From an uncultured Pseudomonadales bacterium (GTDB lineage Bacteria > Pseudomonadota > Gammaproteobacteria > Pseudomonadales > Azotimanducaceae), in the NCBI GenBank assembly GCA_937775265.1, contig CALKBV010000011.1:124001-188000 (forward strand): a stretch of 64,000 bases of DNA. The letters run 5' to 3'. The stretch's first letter is position 1; each line of letters begins with the position of its first letter. Both the position numbers and the translations under genes were made by a program. Under the pieces are notes generated by a model. The model saw only the letters and a list, made by a program, of their open reading frames with translations. It had not been told where the DNA came from and searched no databases. Below, piece by piece: positions 16,351 through 24,407 of the stretch.

Positions 16351-17573
16351 CTAAAGTGCTCTTTGGAGTGCCTCAGTAGGCACGATTCGGGACGCGAAGG
16401 ACGCGGGGTAAATAGCGGCGGCAAGTGTTAATAAAGTCACGTAAGCCGGAAAGTTGACGAACTGATATAACGCCAGCTTGGTATACAGGTTGCCGTCCAA
16501 GAGGACGCCGGACACCTCCATTTTTCCCATGGGGATGCCGTTGGTCGAAAAATAATCGCCAAGCAAATACCCGATGGTCAGACCAGCAGCGCAACTGATG
16601 AGAGCCAGGAGCAGTGCTTCAAATAGTACCAGCTGAATAATCTGCCAGGGCGTGGTGCCAATGGCTTTTGCAACACCGAACTCATAGATCCGCTCATATA
16701 TCGACATGAACATCGAGTTGATCACCCCGAGTGACGTCAGCAGAAAGAGGATGGTACCGACTATCGCTGTGGCATAGCCGGTCATCTCTAGCATGGCACC
16801 GATCGAGGGTTGAAGATCCAGCCACCCAAGGGCCTCGTTTTCTTCATTGGTGAGTTGTTTGAATAGCGGCAATTCAGCGTTTTTTGCGTCTTCGGGGTCT
16901 ATAAATCGCACGGCAATCTGGTGCAGGTTCCCCTTCATGCCAAGAACGCTTTGGGCTTTATCCAGATTGATGAACACGAGGTTTTTGTCCATTTCCTCGG
17001 GACCGAATTCGAAAATACCACTCAGGCGAAATAGCTCCTGGGTAATCTCGTTGGTATCGACAGTCGCCGCTGTGATGATCAGCCGGTCTCCCAGTTCGAC
17101 CTCGAGCAACTCAGCCATGGGTTTACCTATAAGGATCTCCCTGGGTTCTCCGGACAGGTATTGACCCTCAATAATCGCTTCTGAAATCCTGCTGACTCTT
17201 AGTTCCTGCTTGGCATCCACGCCATAGACCAGGCTACCTGTCGTGTTGTAGCTGGAGGCGATCATGCCGCCAATAATAACCCTGGGCCCGAACCCCTCTG
17301 ACGGCTCTTGTTTTCCTTGAGCTGGCTGATGACGCTTGCCGGATCATCGATTGTGTATTCCACCTCAAAGTCATTTCGGAAACCTTTTCGCGCCACCTGG
17401 GCTTCGCCTTCCAGCGTATGTGTAATCCCGCCTACCATGACCTTGGTCATTCCAAGCATAAGGCCATCCACGAGAATCAGCACAACCAGCGATGAGCTGA
17501 TGAGCAGCGAAGTGAGGATCGTTCTCCGTGTGTTACGGAAGAGGTTCCGAAAAGCCAGTTTAAATGTCAGCAT
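16351..17573 (-). pseudogene. FtsX/LolC-E-type ABC permease, split by a frameshift
   Basis: Two frames together make one permease of about 405 residues, the same size as its neighbour. Frame one (17573 down to 17262) gives TM1 in TSLLISSSLVVLILVDGLML and the first part of the periplasmic domain. Frame two (to 16351) gives the rest of that domain, then three more helices (IVGTILFLLTSLGVINSMFM onward). Reading frame two upstream of its ATG gives EGFGPRVIIGG, the natural continuation of frame one, so one base is missing near 17290-17300. The frames overlap as ATGA, so coupled translation of two halves is conceivable, but sequencing error or a real lesion is likelier. Confidence 0.75.
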
Positions 17574-18793
17574 CAGTGACTCCCCATCGCTTCTTTGGGA
17601 AGAATTCTGGCTGCTCGAAAACCCGGAGGTATGCTGATGAGTACCGCAGTGCCAAGGATAAAGGCCATAGGTATCCAGAATACACGAGCCGACATCTCAC
17701 CCTTCAAATGCTGAAACTCGATACCGCCCATGTCGATAGGCTCCGGCATTAGCATGCCTACTTCTGCAAACCAGTAAACGAATGGCAGGATAAGAAGAAA
17801 GCCCACCATGACGCTGATGAAAGCCAGGATGAATGTTTCAAGTGAAATCAGACGAACCAGTTGCATGGGGCGACTGCCGATCGCTCTCAAAACGCCAAAC
17901 TCTCTGGTTCTCTCAAGTACTGACATCAGGACCGTATTAAGAACGCCAATAAAAACGATAAAAGTAATCAGACCCATCGAGAAATAATTGCCCTGCTTAT
18001 CAGCTTGCATGGTGCGATAAAAGGTCGCCTCGACTTCCTGCCAGGGTGCAACGGTCAGCTCGGATAGCTGTGCTGACAGCCCTCTGGCAATTGTTTCATT
18101 AGCATCTTTGTCGTTCACCAGTAGCGCATACTCGTGCACATCATCGCCGAGCGACAGGAACTCCTGTGCAGCAACCAGTGGCAGGTATACAGCCATTCGG
18201 TCGAAGGAGGTTTTGTTCCCAATGATCGCAGAGACGACAAAGATGTCGTTCGCAATCGATCCGTCTGCGCCCGAAGAGATGAGTACGAGTTCGTCACCCA
18301 CATCTAGTTTCAGTCTGATGTGAAGGCCTCGGCCAATCATTGCTTCATAGTATCCATCAGGATTGGGTGACGTTGAAAAATAGGTGCCCTTAGCGACCTT
18401 CTGAACCAGACGAGAGACAGTAGGTTCGAGTACTGGGTCGATGCCAATGATTCGTGAAGGCGCTGTCTTGTCCCCGGCATAGGCAAGAGCCGGAGAGAAA
18501 ACTCGAGGGGTAAAACTTTTGATCTCGGGATTGTCTGTCAATGCTACTTTTATCTGTTCTTGGTTTTGGATGGTCTTGTAAATTTTTGGGCGATCCCGGT
18601 AGTCGTCCTGGTGAATCTGGATGTGCCCTGTGCTATCAAGGGTAAAAATGTCGATGATGTTGCCGTAGCTGCCTTCAAGTAACGAAAAGCCAAAAACAAA
18701 GAGCACGTAGCCGCCGGTCATACTGAGACCGGTCAGAAGTGAGCGTCGTTTCTGGCGCAGGATGTTCCGGAAGGCAATTTGGAAAGTCAGCAT
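17573..18793 (-). CDS. ABC transporter permease, FtsX/LolC-E type
   Basis: This 406-residue protein begins LTFQIAFRNILRQKRRSLLT, a cytoplasmic coupling helix, followed by TM1, a large periplasmic domain of about 220 residues and three C-terminal helices (GLITFIVFIGVLNTVLMSVL, ISLETFILAFISVMVGFLLI and WIPMAFILGTAVLISIPPGF). Between TM2 and TM3 it has ERTREFGVLRAIGSRPMQLV, the ExxxE/G...A.G coupling motif of the FtsX family. It pairs with the following homologous permease, to which it is coupled by TGATG, and with the LolD-like ATPase. The pair resembles LolC/LolE. Confidence 0.9.
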   Translation of the reverse strand: MLTFQIAFRNILRQKRRSLLTGLSMTGGYVLFVFGFSLLEGSYGNIIDIFTLDSTGHIQIHQDDYRDRPKIYKTIQNQEQIKVALTDNPEIKSFTPRVFSPALAYAGDKTAPSRIIGIDPVLEPTVSRLVQKVAKGTYFSTSPNPDGYYEAMIGRGLHIRLKLDVGDELVLISSGADGSIANDIFVVSAIIGNKTSFDRMAVYLPLVAAQEFLSLGDDVHEYALLVNDKDANETIARGLSAQLSELTVAPWQEVEATFYRTMQADKQGNYFSMGLITFIVFIGVLNTVLMSVLERTREFGVLRAIGSRPMQLVRLISLETFILAFISVMVGFLLILPFVYWFAEVGMLMPEPIDMGGIEFQHLKGEMSARVFWIPMAFILGTAVLISIPPGFRAARILPKEAMGSH

Positions 18794-18795
18794 GG

Positions 18796-19524
18796 CTAGA
18801 ACCGTGACTTCAGGTTGCGGAGTGAAAAGGTGTCCTTGGTGATTTCGGGCACATTGAACTTAATGTCGTCGTACATAATGCGAGTGAGATGACCTTCCTT
18901 ATTGAGCGGCCTCATTTCCAAAATAGAAGGCATTAGTTTGCCGTTGTATTCTTTAGGTTCATGGAAGGTCAGTTCTCGGATCTTTTCTCCGTCTTCATCG
19001 AAGAACGCTTGCGACAGTGGCAGCAATGGATCTTTCGACATGGTGTATTCAATTTTGTCCCAGACCGTGACGGTTTGTTCTTTAGGCGTAAGGGTCACCT
19101 TGTACTGATTGTCTGTTTCAAGCAAGACGAGTGAGTAAGCATCGATGAGTTGTGTTTCTTTTACGAGGTCGTCATTAGTGAAATCGCTGCCCATCCAGGA
19201 TCCCATCATCATAGACGGTGGAACCTTAATCACTTTGTTGATTTTGGGGAAGAAGTTCCACATCTCTTCAGCCCGTTTCAGGGTTGCAACGCCGCGGTCT
19301 TTTTTTGGCGCGTGGATTCTAAAAAACGCGTAATCCTTGCCGTAGGATTGACTGCTCATTGTTAGTGTTCGGTTGTAGTTGGGTGTCTGCACCTGCATCG
19401 TCATGGTGGCGTCGCTGGAGTCGCCGCGATACAGCTGTTCCATTTCGTCGATGACTTGTCGTGCACGTTCTTCAGAGGCAATTGCGGGCCAGGTCAGAGA
19501 TAAGAGCAGCAGCAATCGAAACAT
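18796..19524 (-). CDS. LolA-like periplasmic lipoprotein-sorting/lipid chaperone
   Basis: The protein has about 242 residues. MFRLLLLLSLTWPAIAS is a signal peptide. The mature part follows the 'outer membrane lipoprotein-sorting protein' family: SEERARQVIDEMEQLYRGDS, then strands MTMQVQTPNYNRTLTM, RAEEMWNFFPKINKVIKVPP and the MMGSWMGSDFTNDDLVKE segment characteristic of this group, ending with FNVPEITKDTFSLRNL. These proteins form an unclosed beta-barrel that holds acyl chains. The ATG at 19524 is chosen because AAGGA lies 8 bases upstream; an ATG three codons earlier has its site too close. It is the first structural gene after tetR and presumably ferries cargo to the barrel. Confidence 0.87.
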   Translation of the reverse strand: MFRLLLLLSLTWPAIASEERARQVIDEMEQLYRGDSSDATMTMQVQTPNYNRTLTMSSQSYGKDYAFFRIHAPKKDRGVATLKRAEEMWNFFPKINKVIKVPPSMMMGSWMGSDFTNDDLVKETQLIDAYSLVLLETDNQYKVTLTPKEQTVTVWDKIEYTMSKDPLLPLSQAFFDEDGEKIRELTFHEPKEYNGKLMPSILEMRPLNKEGHLTRIMYDDIKFNVPEITKDTFSLRNLKSRF

Positions 19525-19548
19525 GTTCTTCATCCTTTTGAGCTTAAG

Positions 19549-20310
19549 TTAAGATTTCTCGCGGTCCGGAAACAAAGGCAAGACGGTGGTGCGCGAGTCG
19601 ATAGGGTCGATACGGGCGATATTATTTGAAACCGACTCAATCCAGGATTGAAGCATTATCTCATCGACCAGTGACAGGGACCCCTCCGGGGCGCCGATGA
19701 CCCGTTCGATCGCTCGTACATAGGTGTTGTAAATACTTAAAAATTGGTTGGGCTCTATCGGATTGTCGGTTGCCAGTATTAACGGTCGTGCCAATGCTTC
19801 CTCCATCGCTTCGCCAATTTCCCAAACGACTTGAGCGACAAGTTGCGGATTGTCGAGATGGAAGTCGCCCTCCCCGACACCTTGTTCGATGATAGTTGTC
19901 AATACCGGAACGAAGCGGTCGCGAGCGGCGCGGCGATGACGAACGAGCAGCACGGCATTGGCGTCCTGCAGCAGAAATTCACCGATTTGTAGTGAAGACA
20001 TGCGGTTTTGTTTTGTTGCCGAGTCTAGAGTGACGATAAACTTCTGCAGTTTTTCAAGCGCGGGTGCTTTAGCCGCATAGGCAACTTCTTCCAGTTGTGC
20101 TTCAGCACGGCTCAACAGGCGCTCAAGCGCTGCATCAAGCAGGTCAGACTTCGATTTGAAGTGGTGATAGAAGGCGCCCTTGGAGACGCCGAGCCCCGAA
20201 ATTAGGCGGTCTACAGAGGTATTTTCGTAACCCAGATCGGCAAATAGTTCCTCGGCAAGATCAAGAAATTCTTCTTTGCGGGAGTCGGAACGTGTGCGTG
20301 GTTTTGGCAT
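19549..20310 (-). CDS. TetR/AcrR family transcriptional regulator
   Basis: The protein has 253 residues. The N-terminal HTH is FLDLAEELFADLGYENTSVD, then RLISGLGVSKGAFYHHFKSK, the full TetR DNA-binding pattern (about residues 14-55). The remainder is helical ligand-binding domain. It is the first gene of the minus-strand export operon, 24 bases before the LolA-like gene, with a palindromic operator 17 bases upstream of its own start. Autorepression and control of the whole operon by a hydrophobic ligand is the likely model (inference). Confidence 0.92.
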   Translation of the reverse strand: MPKPRTRSDSRKEEFLDLAEELFADLGYENTSVDRLISGLGVSKGAFYHHFKSKSDLLDAALERLLSRAEAQLEEVAYAAKAPALEKLQKFIVTLDSATKQNRMSSLQIGEFLLQDANAVLLVRHRRAARDRFVPVLTTIIEQGVGEGDFHLDNPQLVAQVVWEIGEAMEEALARPLILATDNPIEPNQFLSIYNTYVRAIERVIGAPEGSLSLVDEIMLQSWIESVSNNIARIDPIDSRTTVLPLFPDREKS

Positions 20311-20326
20311 GTCAAAACTCTAACAA

Positions 20327-20339
20327 ACCGACCGTCGGT
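20327..20339. promoter_or_regulatory. TetR-type operator ACCGACCGTCGGT
   Basis: The 13-base palindrome ACCGAC-C-GTCGGT has perfect arms around one central base. It is located 17 bases before the tetR ATG and about 87 bases before the divergent thiolase gene at 20426, so one site could control both directions. TetR-family regulators commonly bind such sites in their own promoter. Confidence 0.7.
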
Positions 20340-20425
20340 ATGTAAAGAGTCTTTTTTAGAGAAAAAAATTCTTCTCTGCTGTACAGCGATATACTCAATG
20401 CTGATTCTGGAGTGGGAAAGATTTG

Positions 20426-21955
20426 ATGAGTGAGAAGTCTATGCCGGTGCTGGTAGGTGTTGGCCAGGTGACGGAACGTGAGTTTGATGTTGATAGTTCT
20501 TCAGTGCTGGACCTGATAGAACAGGCGGCCTACAAGGCGGTGGAGGATGCCGGTATTTCAAAGGCTAGCCTTGCAGACCTTGATTCGCTGGTTATGGTAA
20601 AAAGTTTCCGGGAATCCACCCGAAATTCTCCAGAGGCGCTAGCGAATAGAATCGGCGCAACCCGCGCAACCCAATGGCTGATGCCCAATGGCGGCAATGG
20701 ACCGCAATACCTGGTGAACCGCTTCAGTGAGGCGATTGCGAATGGCGAATCCCGGTTTGTGCTGTTCGCGGGTGCAGAGGCCATGGCAACCGCGCGTAAA
20801 ATTGTTAAGACGACCGGTGAACAACCACCCTGGCAGGAGGCAGCGTCCGGTGACCCAAGCTTCCTAGTGGAAGATGTAGAGCTCAGTACCCCCCATGAGC
20901 AACAGCACGGCCTCTGGCTTGCACCAGGTTTCTATGCGATGAGTGAAAATGCGCGGCGACACCAGTTGGGACATTCCATTGAGGAACACCAGTTGGGGCT
21001 GGGTGAGCTGTTTACCCGGTTTACCGAGGTCGCAGCGAAGAGTCCACATGCCTGGTACCCGGTCCAGCGTAGCAGTGATGAGATTGCCACGGCAACAGAC
21101 AGTAACCGTTACGTGGCCTGGCCATATACCAAGTATATGAATGCCATGAACCAGATTAACCAGTCTGCCGCGCTGCTTCTCACCTCGGTCGACCAGGCGA
21201 GGAAACTCGGTATCACGGAAGACAAGTTCATCTATCTGCACGGTTGTTCTGATACCAAAGAGAAAAGTATTCTTGGCAGGCAGAATTATTACTCGAGCGA
21301 AGCCATGCGGGTGATGGCAGAGCAGGTATTTGAAAATACCGGTGCGAGTGGGGACCTTGGCATTGATAATATAGAACACATCGATTTCTATTCCTGCTTC
21401 CCCAGTGCGGTGGCGATGGCGAGAGATACGTTTGGTCTGTCTGTTGATGACCCACGGCAACTGACAGTCACTGGCGGGCTACCTTTCCATGGTGGTGCTG
21501 GAAATAACTATGTGATGAACTCCATCGCTGCAATGGTTGAAAAGGTTCGAGCGGACAAGGGCAGCTATGGACTTGTGACGGCTAACGGTGGTTACTTTAG
21601 TAAGCATGCTGCCGGCATTTACTCAACGAACCCCGTTGAAGGCGACTGGGCCCGCACCGATCCTGCTTCTTACCAGAAGGCTCTGAACGAGGCACCGGAC
21701 ACGCCTTCTACTGAATCACCCAACGGAGATGCGACAATCGAGACCTATACGGTGCTCTACGGCCGTGATAACCAGCCCCAGCAAGGGGTGGTCATTGGCA
21801 GGCTGGGTGAGTTGGGTGACCCGAAGGCAGAGAGATTTGTTGCTATGGTCGACGATGACAGCGATGTACTCGAAGGTATGACCCAGGAAGATATGATTGG
21901 GTCGAAAGGTTTTGTCAGCCGTGGCAATGAGCTCAACAAATTCAGCCTGAAATAG
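20426..21955 (+). CDS. Acetyl-CoA acetyltransferase-like thiolase (SCP2-thiolase type)
   Basis: This protein of about 509 residues starts MSEKSMPVLVGVGQVTERE. Thiolase features are KAVEDAGI in the first helix, YLVNRFSEAIANGESRFVLF, the DFYSCFPSAVAMARD segment with a conserved Cys, and GGLPFHGGAGNNYVMNSIA near the C-terminal active-site loop, which identifies the SCP2-like 'acetyl-CoA acetyltransferase' subgroup. A trailing domain (about residues 400-509) adds a small beta-rich module. It is expected to cleave or modify a 3-oxoacyl-CoA. A quinone-oxidoreductase gene follows after 51 bases. The divergent tetR suggests possible co-regulation. Confidence 0.86.
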   Translation: MSEKSMPVLVGVGQVTEREFDVDSSSVLDLIEQAAYKAVEDAGISKASLADLDSLVMVKSFRESTRNSPEALANRIGATRATQWLMPNGGNGPQYLVNRFSEAIANGESRFVLFAGAEAMATARKIVKTTGEQPPWQEAASGDPSFLVEDVELSTPHEQQHGLWLAPGFYAMSENARRHQLGHSIEEHQLGLGELFTRFTEVAAKSPHAWYPVQRSSDEIATATDSNRYVAWPYTKYMNAMNQINQSAALLLTSVDQARKLGITEDKFIYLHGCSDTKEKSILGRQNYYSSEAMRVMAEQVFENTGASGDLGIDNIEHIDFYSCFPSAVAMARDTFGLSVDDPRQLTVTGGLPFHGGAGNNYVMNSIAAMVEKVRADKGSYGLVTANGGYFSKHAAGIYSTNPVEGDWARTDPASYQKALNEAPDTPSTESPNGDATIETYTVLYGRDNQPQQGVVIGRLGELGDPKAERFVAMVDDDSDVLEGMTQEDMIGSKGFVSRGNELNKFSLK

Positions 21956-22006
21956 AATGGCAACTTCCCTATGGACGTTTTTTGATGAACAAGTATTGAA
22001 GGATGA

Positions 22007-22996
22007 ATGATGAAAGCTTGGCGGATCAATGAGTTGGGCGACCCATGGACGCACCTTTCCATTGGGGAAGTTACTTTGCCTACCGCGCCGAAAGGTGTCT
22101 GCAGAATTGAAGTCGAAGCCGTTGACCTTAACTTTGCCGACATCCTGCAGTGCCAGGGCAGTTATCAGGTAAAACTGGGTGCCCCATTTACGCCGGGAAT
22201 GAATGCCGTCGGCAGGGTGATAGAGGTGGGTGAGAATTCCGGCCATGCGGTAGGGGATCGAATTATCGGGCCTGCCTATAAAGGTTTTGGAGGCTATGCA
22301 GAGGAATGCTTTATTCTGGGTAGGCAAGCGACAGGGCTGGATGACGAGGTAGATCCCGTAAAAGCAGCCGCTCTACATGTTACATACGGGACGGCCTGGT
22401 TTGGGTTGCACCTTCGGGGAAACCTTAAGCCGGGCGAGACGGTGCTGGTGCTTGCGGCGGCTGGTGGGGTGGGAGCGGCTGCCGTTGAGCTCGCAAAGGT
22501 TCATGGTTGCTGGGTTGTTGCAGCTGCGGGAGGCGCTGAGAAAACAAATGCCTGTCTGCAGATGGGTGCAGACGAAGTTGTGGACTACAACAGTGAGGAT
22601 CTCTACGAAAAAGTTATGTCATTGACCGATGGTCGCGGTGTGGATGTTGTCTACGATCCGGTCGGTGCTCATTATTTTGATATGGCCAGAAGGCTGGTCG
22701 CGTGGGAGGGAAGGTACCTGATCATTGGTTTTGCGGCAGGGACCATTCCAAGTGCACCCATGAATCACGCGTTGGTAAAAAACTACTCACTCGTTGGGGT
22801 TCATATGGGTGGTTATCGGGGAAGGGACGAGAAACCATTCGACGATTGCTACCGCGAACTTTACGCCATGTTGATGGAAGGAAGGATTAGTCCGCTGGTT
22901 GACGCGGTCGTCGGGTTTGATCAATTACCCGAGATGCTGGAGCGCTTGGCTAACAGAAAGTCAAAGGGGCGGATCGTGTTTGATCCAGGGTGCTGA
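22007..22996 (+). CDS. NADPH:quinone oxidoreductase-like MDR protein
   Basis: This 329-residue medium-chain dehydrogenase/reductase lacks zinc ligands, as in the QOR group. The N-terminal catalytic fold has VEAVDLNFADILQCQGSYQV (the NxxD motif) and PFTPGMNAVGRVIEVG. The nucleotide-binding motif is VLAAAGGVGAAAVELAKVHG. It ends RLANRKSKGRIVFDPG, the usual KxxGKIVL tail. It likely reduces quinones or enoyl-type C=C bonds with NADPH. It starts at ATG 22007 with a site GAAGGA 5-6 bases upstream, and forms a two-gene unit with the thiolase. Confidence 0.88.
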   Translation: MMKAWRINELGDPWTHLSIGEVTLPTAPKGVCRIEVEAVDLNFADILQCQGSYQVKLGAPFTPGMNAVGRVIEVGENSGHAVGDRIIGPAYKGFGGYAEECFILGRQATGLDDEVDPVKAAALHVTYGTAWFGLHLRGNLKPGETVLVLAAAGGVGAAAVELAKVHGCWVVAAAGGAEKTNACLQMGADEVVDYNSEDLYEKVMSLTDGRGVDVVYDPVGAHYFDMARRLVAWEGRYLIIGFAAGTIPSAPMNHALVKNYSLVGVHMGGYRGRDEKPFDDCYRELYAMLMEGRISPLVDAVVGFDQLPEMLERLANRKSKGRIVFDPGC

Positions 22997-23258
22997 TGAA
23001 CCTGGTTGTGACATTGTCGTTATTGTTGCAAGGCTAGGCCTGTTCTAAATGCGTAATGCTCCCTTGGGTTAGTTGCCAGCGCGGTGTGCTTTCTATCATG
23101 CGAATGAACTCGTTCCCCTTTGCAGTCCGGTGCCTAAGAGATGAATCTTGAACCGTCTTGACGTTGCCCGGTAGCGTTGTGTTTTCCATGGGTAGGTTGT
23201 ACTGGCTGCAATCAGGGAATACACCGGGGGAAACGTTAGAATCACTCGATAATTGAAA
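22997..23258. other. Gap of 262 bases with one doubtful small frame
   Basis: No RNA gene or clear promoter was seen. A minus-strand frame 23189-23034 would give 51 residues (MENTTLPGNVKTVQD onward) of protein-like composition, but it has no ribosome-binding site and no family I recognise. Confidence 0.25.
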
Positions 23259-23687
23259 ATGGGTACGGCGATGGTAATTACAGGTGAGTGTTTTTGTGGC
23301 GAAGTGACCTTTGAGGTTTCCGGCGATGTGTTCGATGGCAGGTCTTGTCACTGTTCCAGGTGCCGGAAAGCATTTAGCGGCGCTGGGTCAGCCTATGCGC
23401 TGGTGCACCCGGGCACATTTAAGTGGACCAAAGGTGAAGCACTTTTAACGTCATATGTGAACCAGGAAACAGCGGGCCTGCAGTTCTGTAAAGTCTGTGG
23501 TTCTACCTTGTGCGGGGTCTTTAATGGTGAGGTCCATGGGGTTTCGCTTGGTTGCCTGAATGATGACCCGGAAGTTACTCTCGCTCGTCATATCTTTGTT
23601 GGCTCGAAGGCAAGCTGGGATATGATTGGTGGTGATACACCGCAATTTGAAGAATATCCGACCCCTGACGAATTTGAGGACGAATAA
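23259..23687 (+). CDS. GFA family protein (CENP-V/GFA zinc domain)
   Basis: The protein has about 142 residues. Zinc-binding cysteines are arranged as in the glutathione-dependent formaldehyde-activating enzyme family: GECFCGEV, then SCHCSRCRKAFSGAGS, then LQFCKVCGSTL. The name enzyme couples glutathione to formaldehyde, but most family members have unknown substrates. Starts at 23259 or 23271 are both possible; neither has a strong ribosome-binding site. The stop shares one base with the RraA gene start (TAATG), so they are coupled. Confidence 0.85.
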   Translation: MGTAMVITGECFCGEVTFEVSGDVFDGRSCHCSRCRKAFSGAGSAYALVHPGTFKWTKGEALLTSYVNQETAGLQFCKVCGSTLCGVFNGEVHGVSLGCLNDDPEVTLARHIFVGSKASWDMIGGDTPQFEEYPTPDEFEDE

Positions 23688-24388
23688 TGACTGGCCTATC
23701 ACCAGAGCTATCACCACGAATATGGAATGCCTTGCTGGCGCTGGACACGCCAACTGTCTGCAACGCGCTTGAAGTTGTGAACCCAGGTCGGCGTGCACGG
23801 GGGTTCAACATTCGCCCGTTTGTCTGTGTCAGACCTTCGCTTCCACCGATTCTTGGGTTCGCCCGCACCGTCCGGATCAGGGCCGCCCACAAGCCGGCGA
23901 AAAGGATGGATGCTGATGGCTACTATAGTTACATTGCTGAAGGTGGGCCTACGCCAAGTATTGCGATTATCCAGGATGTCGATGACACGCCCGGGTATGG
24001 CGCTCACTGGGGTGAGGTGAACACAAATATTCATTTCGGGCTGGGTTGTCTTGGGGTTGTCACGAATGGCAGCGTACGGGATATTCCTGATAGTCAGGAG
24101 AAGTTCCAAATGCTCGCAGGGATGATCAATCCATCACATGCCTTTGTGAACGTTGTTGATTGGGGGGGCGACGTTAATGTCCATGGAATGGAAGTCAGTG
24201 ATGCAAACCTGGTTCATGCTGATATGCATGGTGCGGTTGTTGTTCCTGCAGGAGATGCGGAGGCCATCGTTGAAGAGGCAGCAAAGATCATGGCCCGCGA
24301 GCGTATCGTCATTGAAGCTTCGCAAAAGCCGGGCTTCAATATGGGGAAATTACGGGAAGCCTGGAAAGGACAGACTGAAATCCACTAG
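23687..24388 (+). CDS. RraA family protein (aldolase/dimethylmenaquinone methyltransferase-like)
   Basis: This 233-residue protein has the RraA-like fold: LDTPTVCNALEVVNPGRRAR near the N-terminus, AHWGEVNTNIHFGLGCLGVV and the substrate-loop motif TNGSVRD (about residues 127-133), then HADMHGAVVVPAGDA, where the acidic His region binds metal. Members include 4-hydroxy-4-methyl-2-oxoglutarate/oxaloacetate aldolases and the RNase E inhibitor RraA. A catabolic aldolase or decarboxylase role is more likely here given the neighbours. It is coupled to the GFA gene and converges on the next gene. Confidence 0.85.
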   Translation: MTGLSPELSPRIWNALLALDTPTVCNALEVVNPGRRARGFNIRPFVCVRPSLPPILGFARTVRIRAAHKPAKRMDADGYYSYIAEGGPTPSIAIIQDVDDTPGYGAHWGEVNTNIHFGLGCLGVVTNGSVRDIPDSQEKFQMLAGMINPSHAFVNVVDWGGDVNVHGMEVSDANLVHADMHGAVVVPAGDAEAIVEEAAKIMARERIVIEASQKPGFNMGKLREAWKGQTEIH

Positions 24389-24407
24389 CGGTGAAAGTTC
24401 AGGGGCA

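Noticed and set aside
20364-20395. Promoter for the thiolase gene with -10 TATACT at 20390-20395
   Set aside because: The -10 is plausible but no good -35 lies at the right spacing.
23034-23189. Minus-strand 51-residue open frame in the gap before the GFA gene
   Set aside because: No ribosome-binding site and no known family; cannot be supported as a gene.
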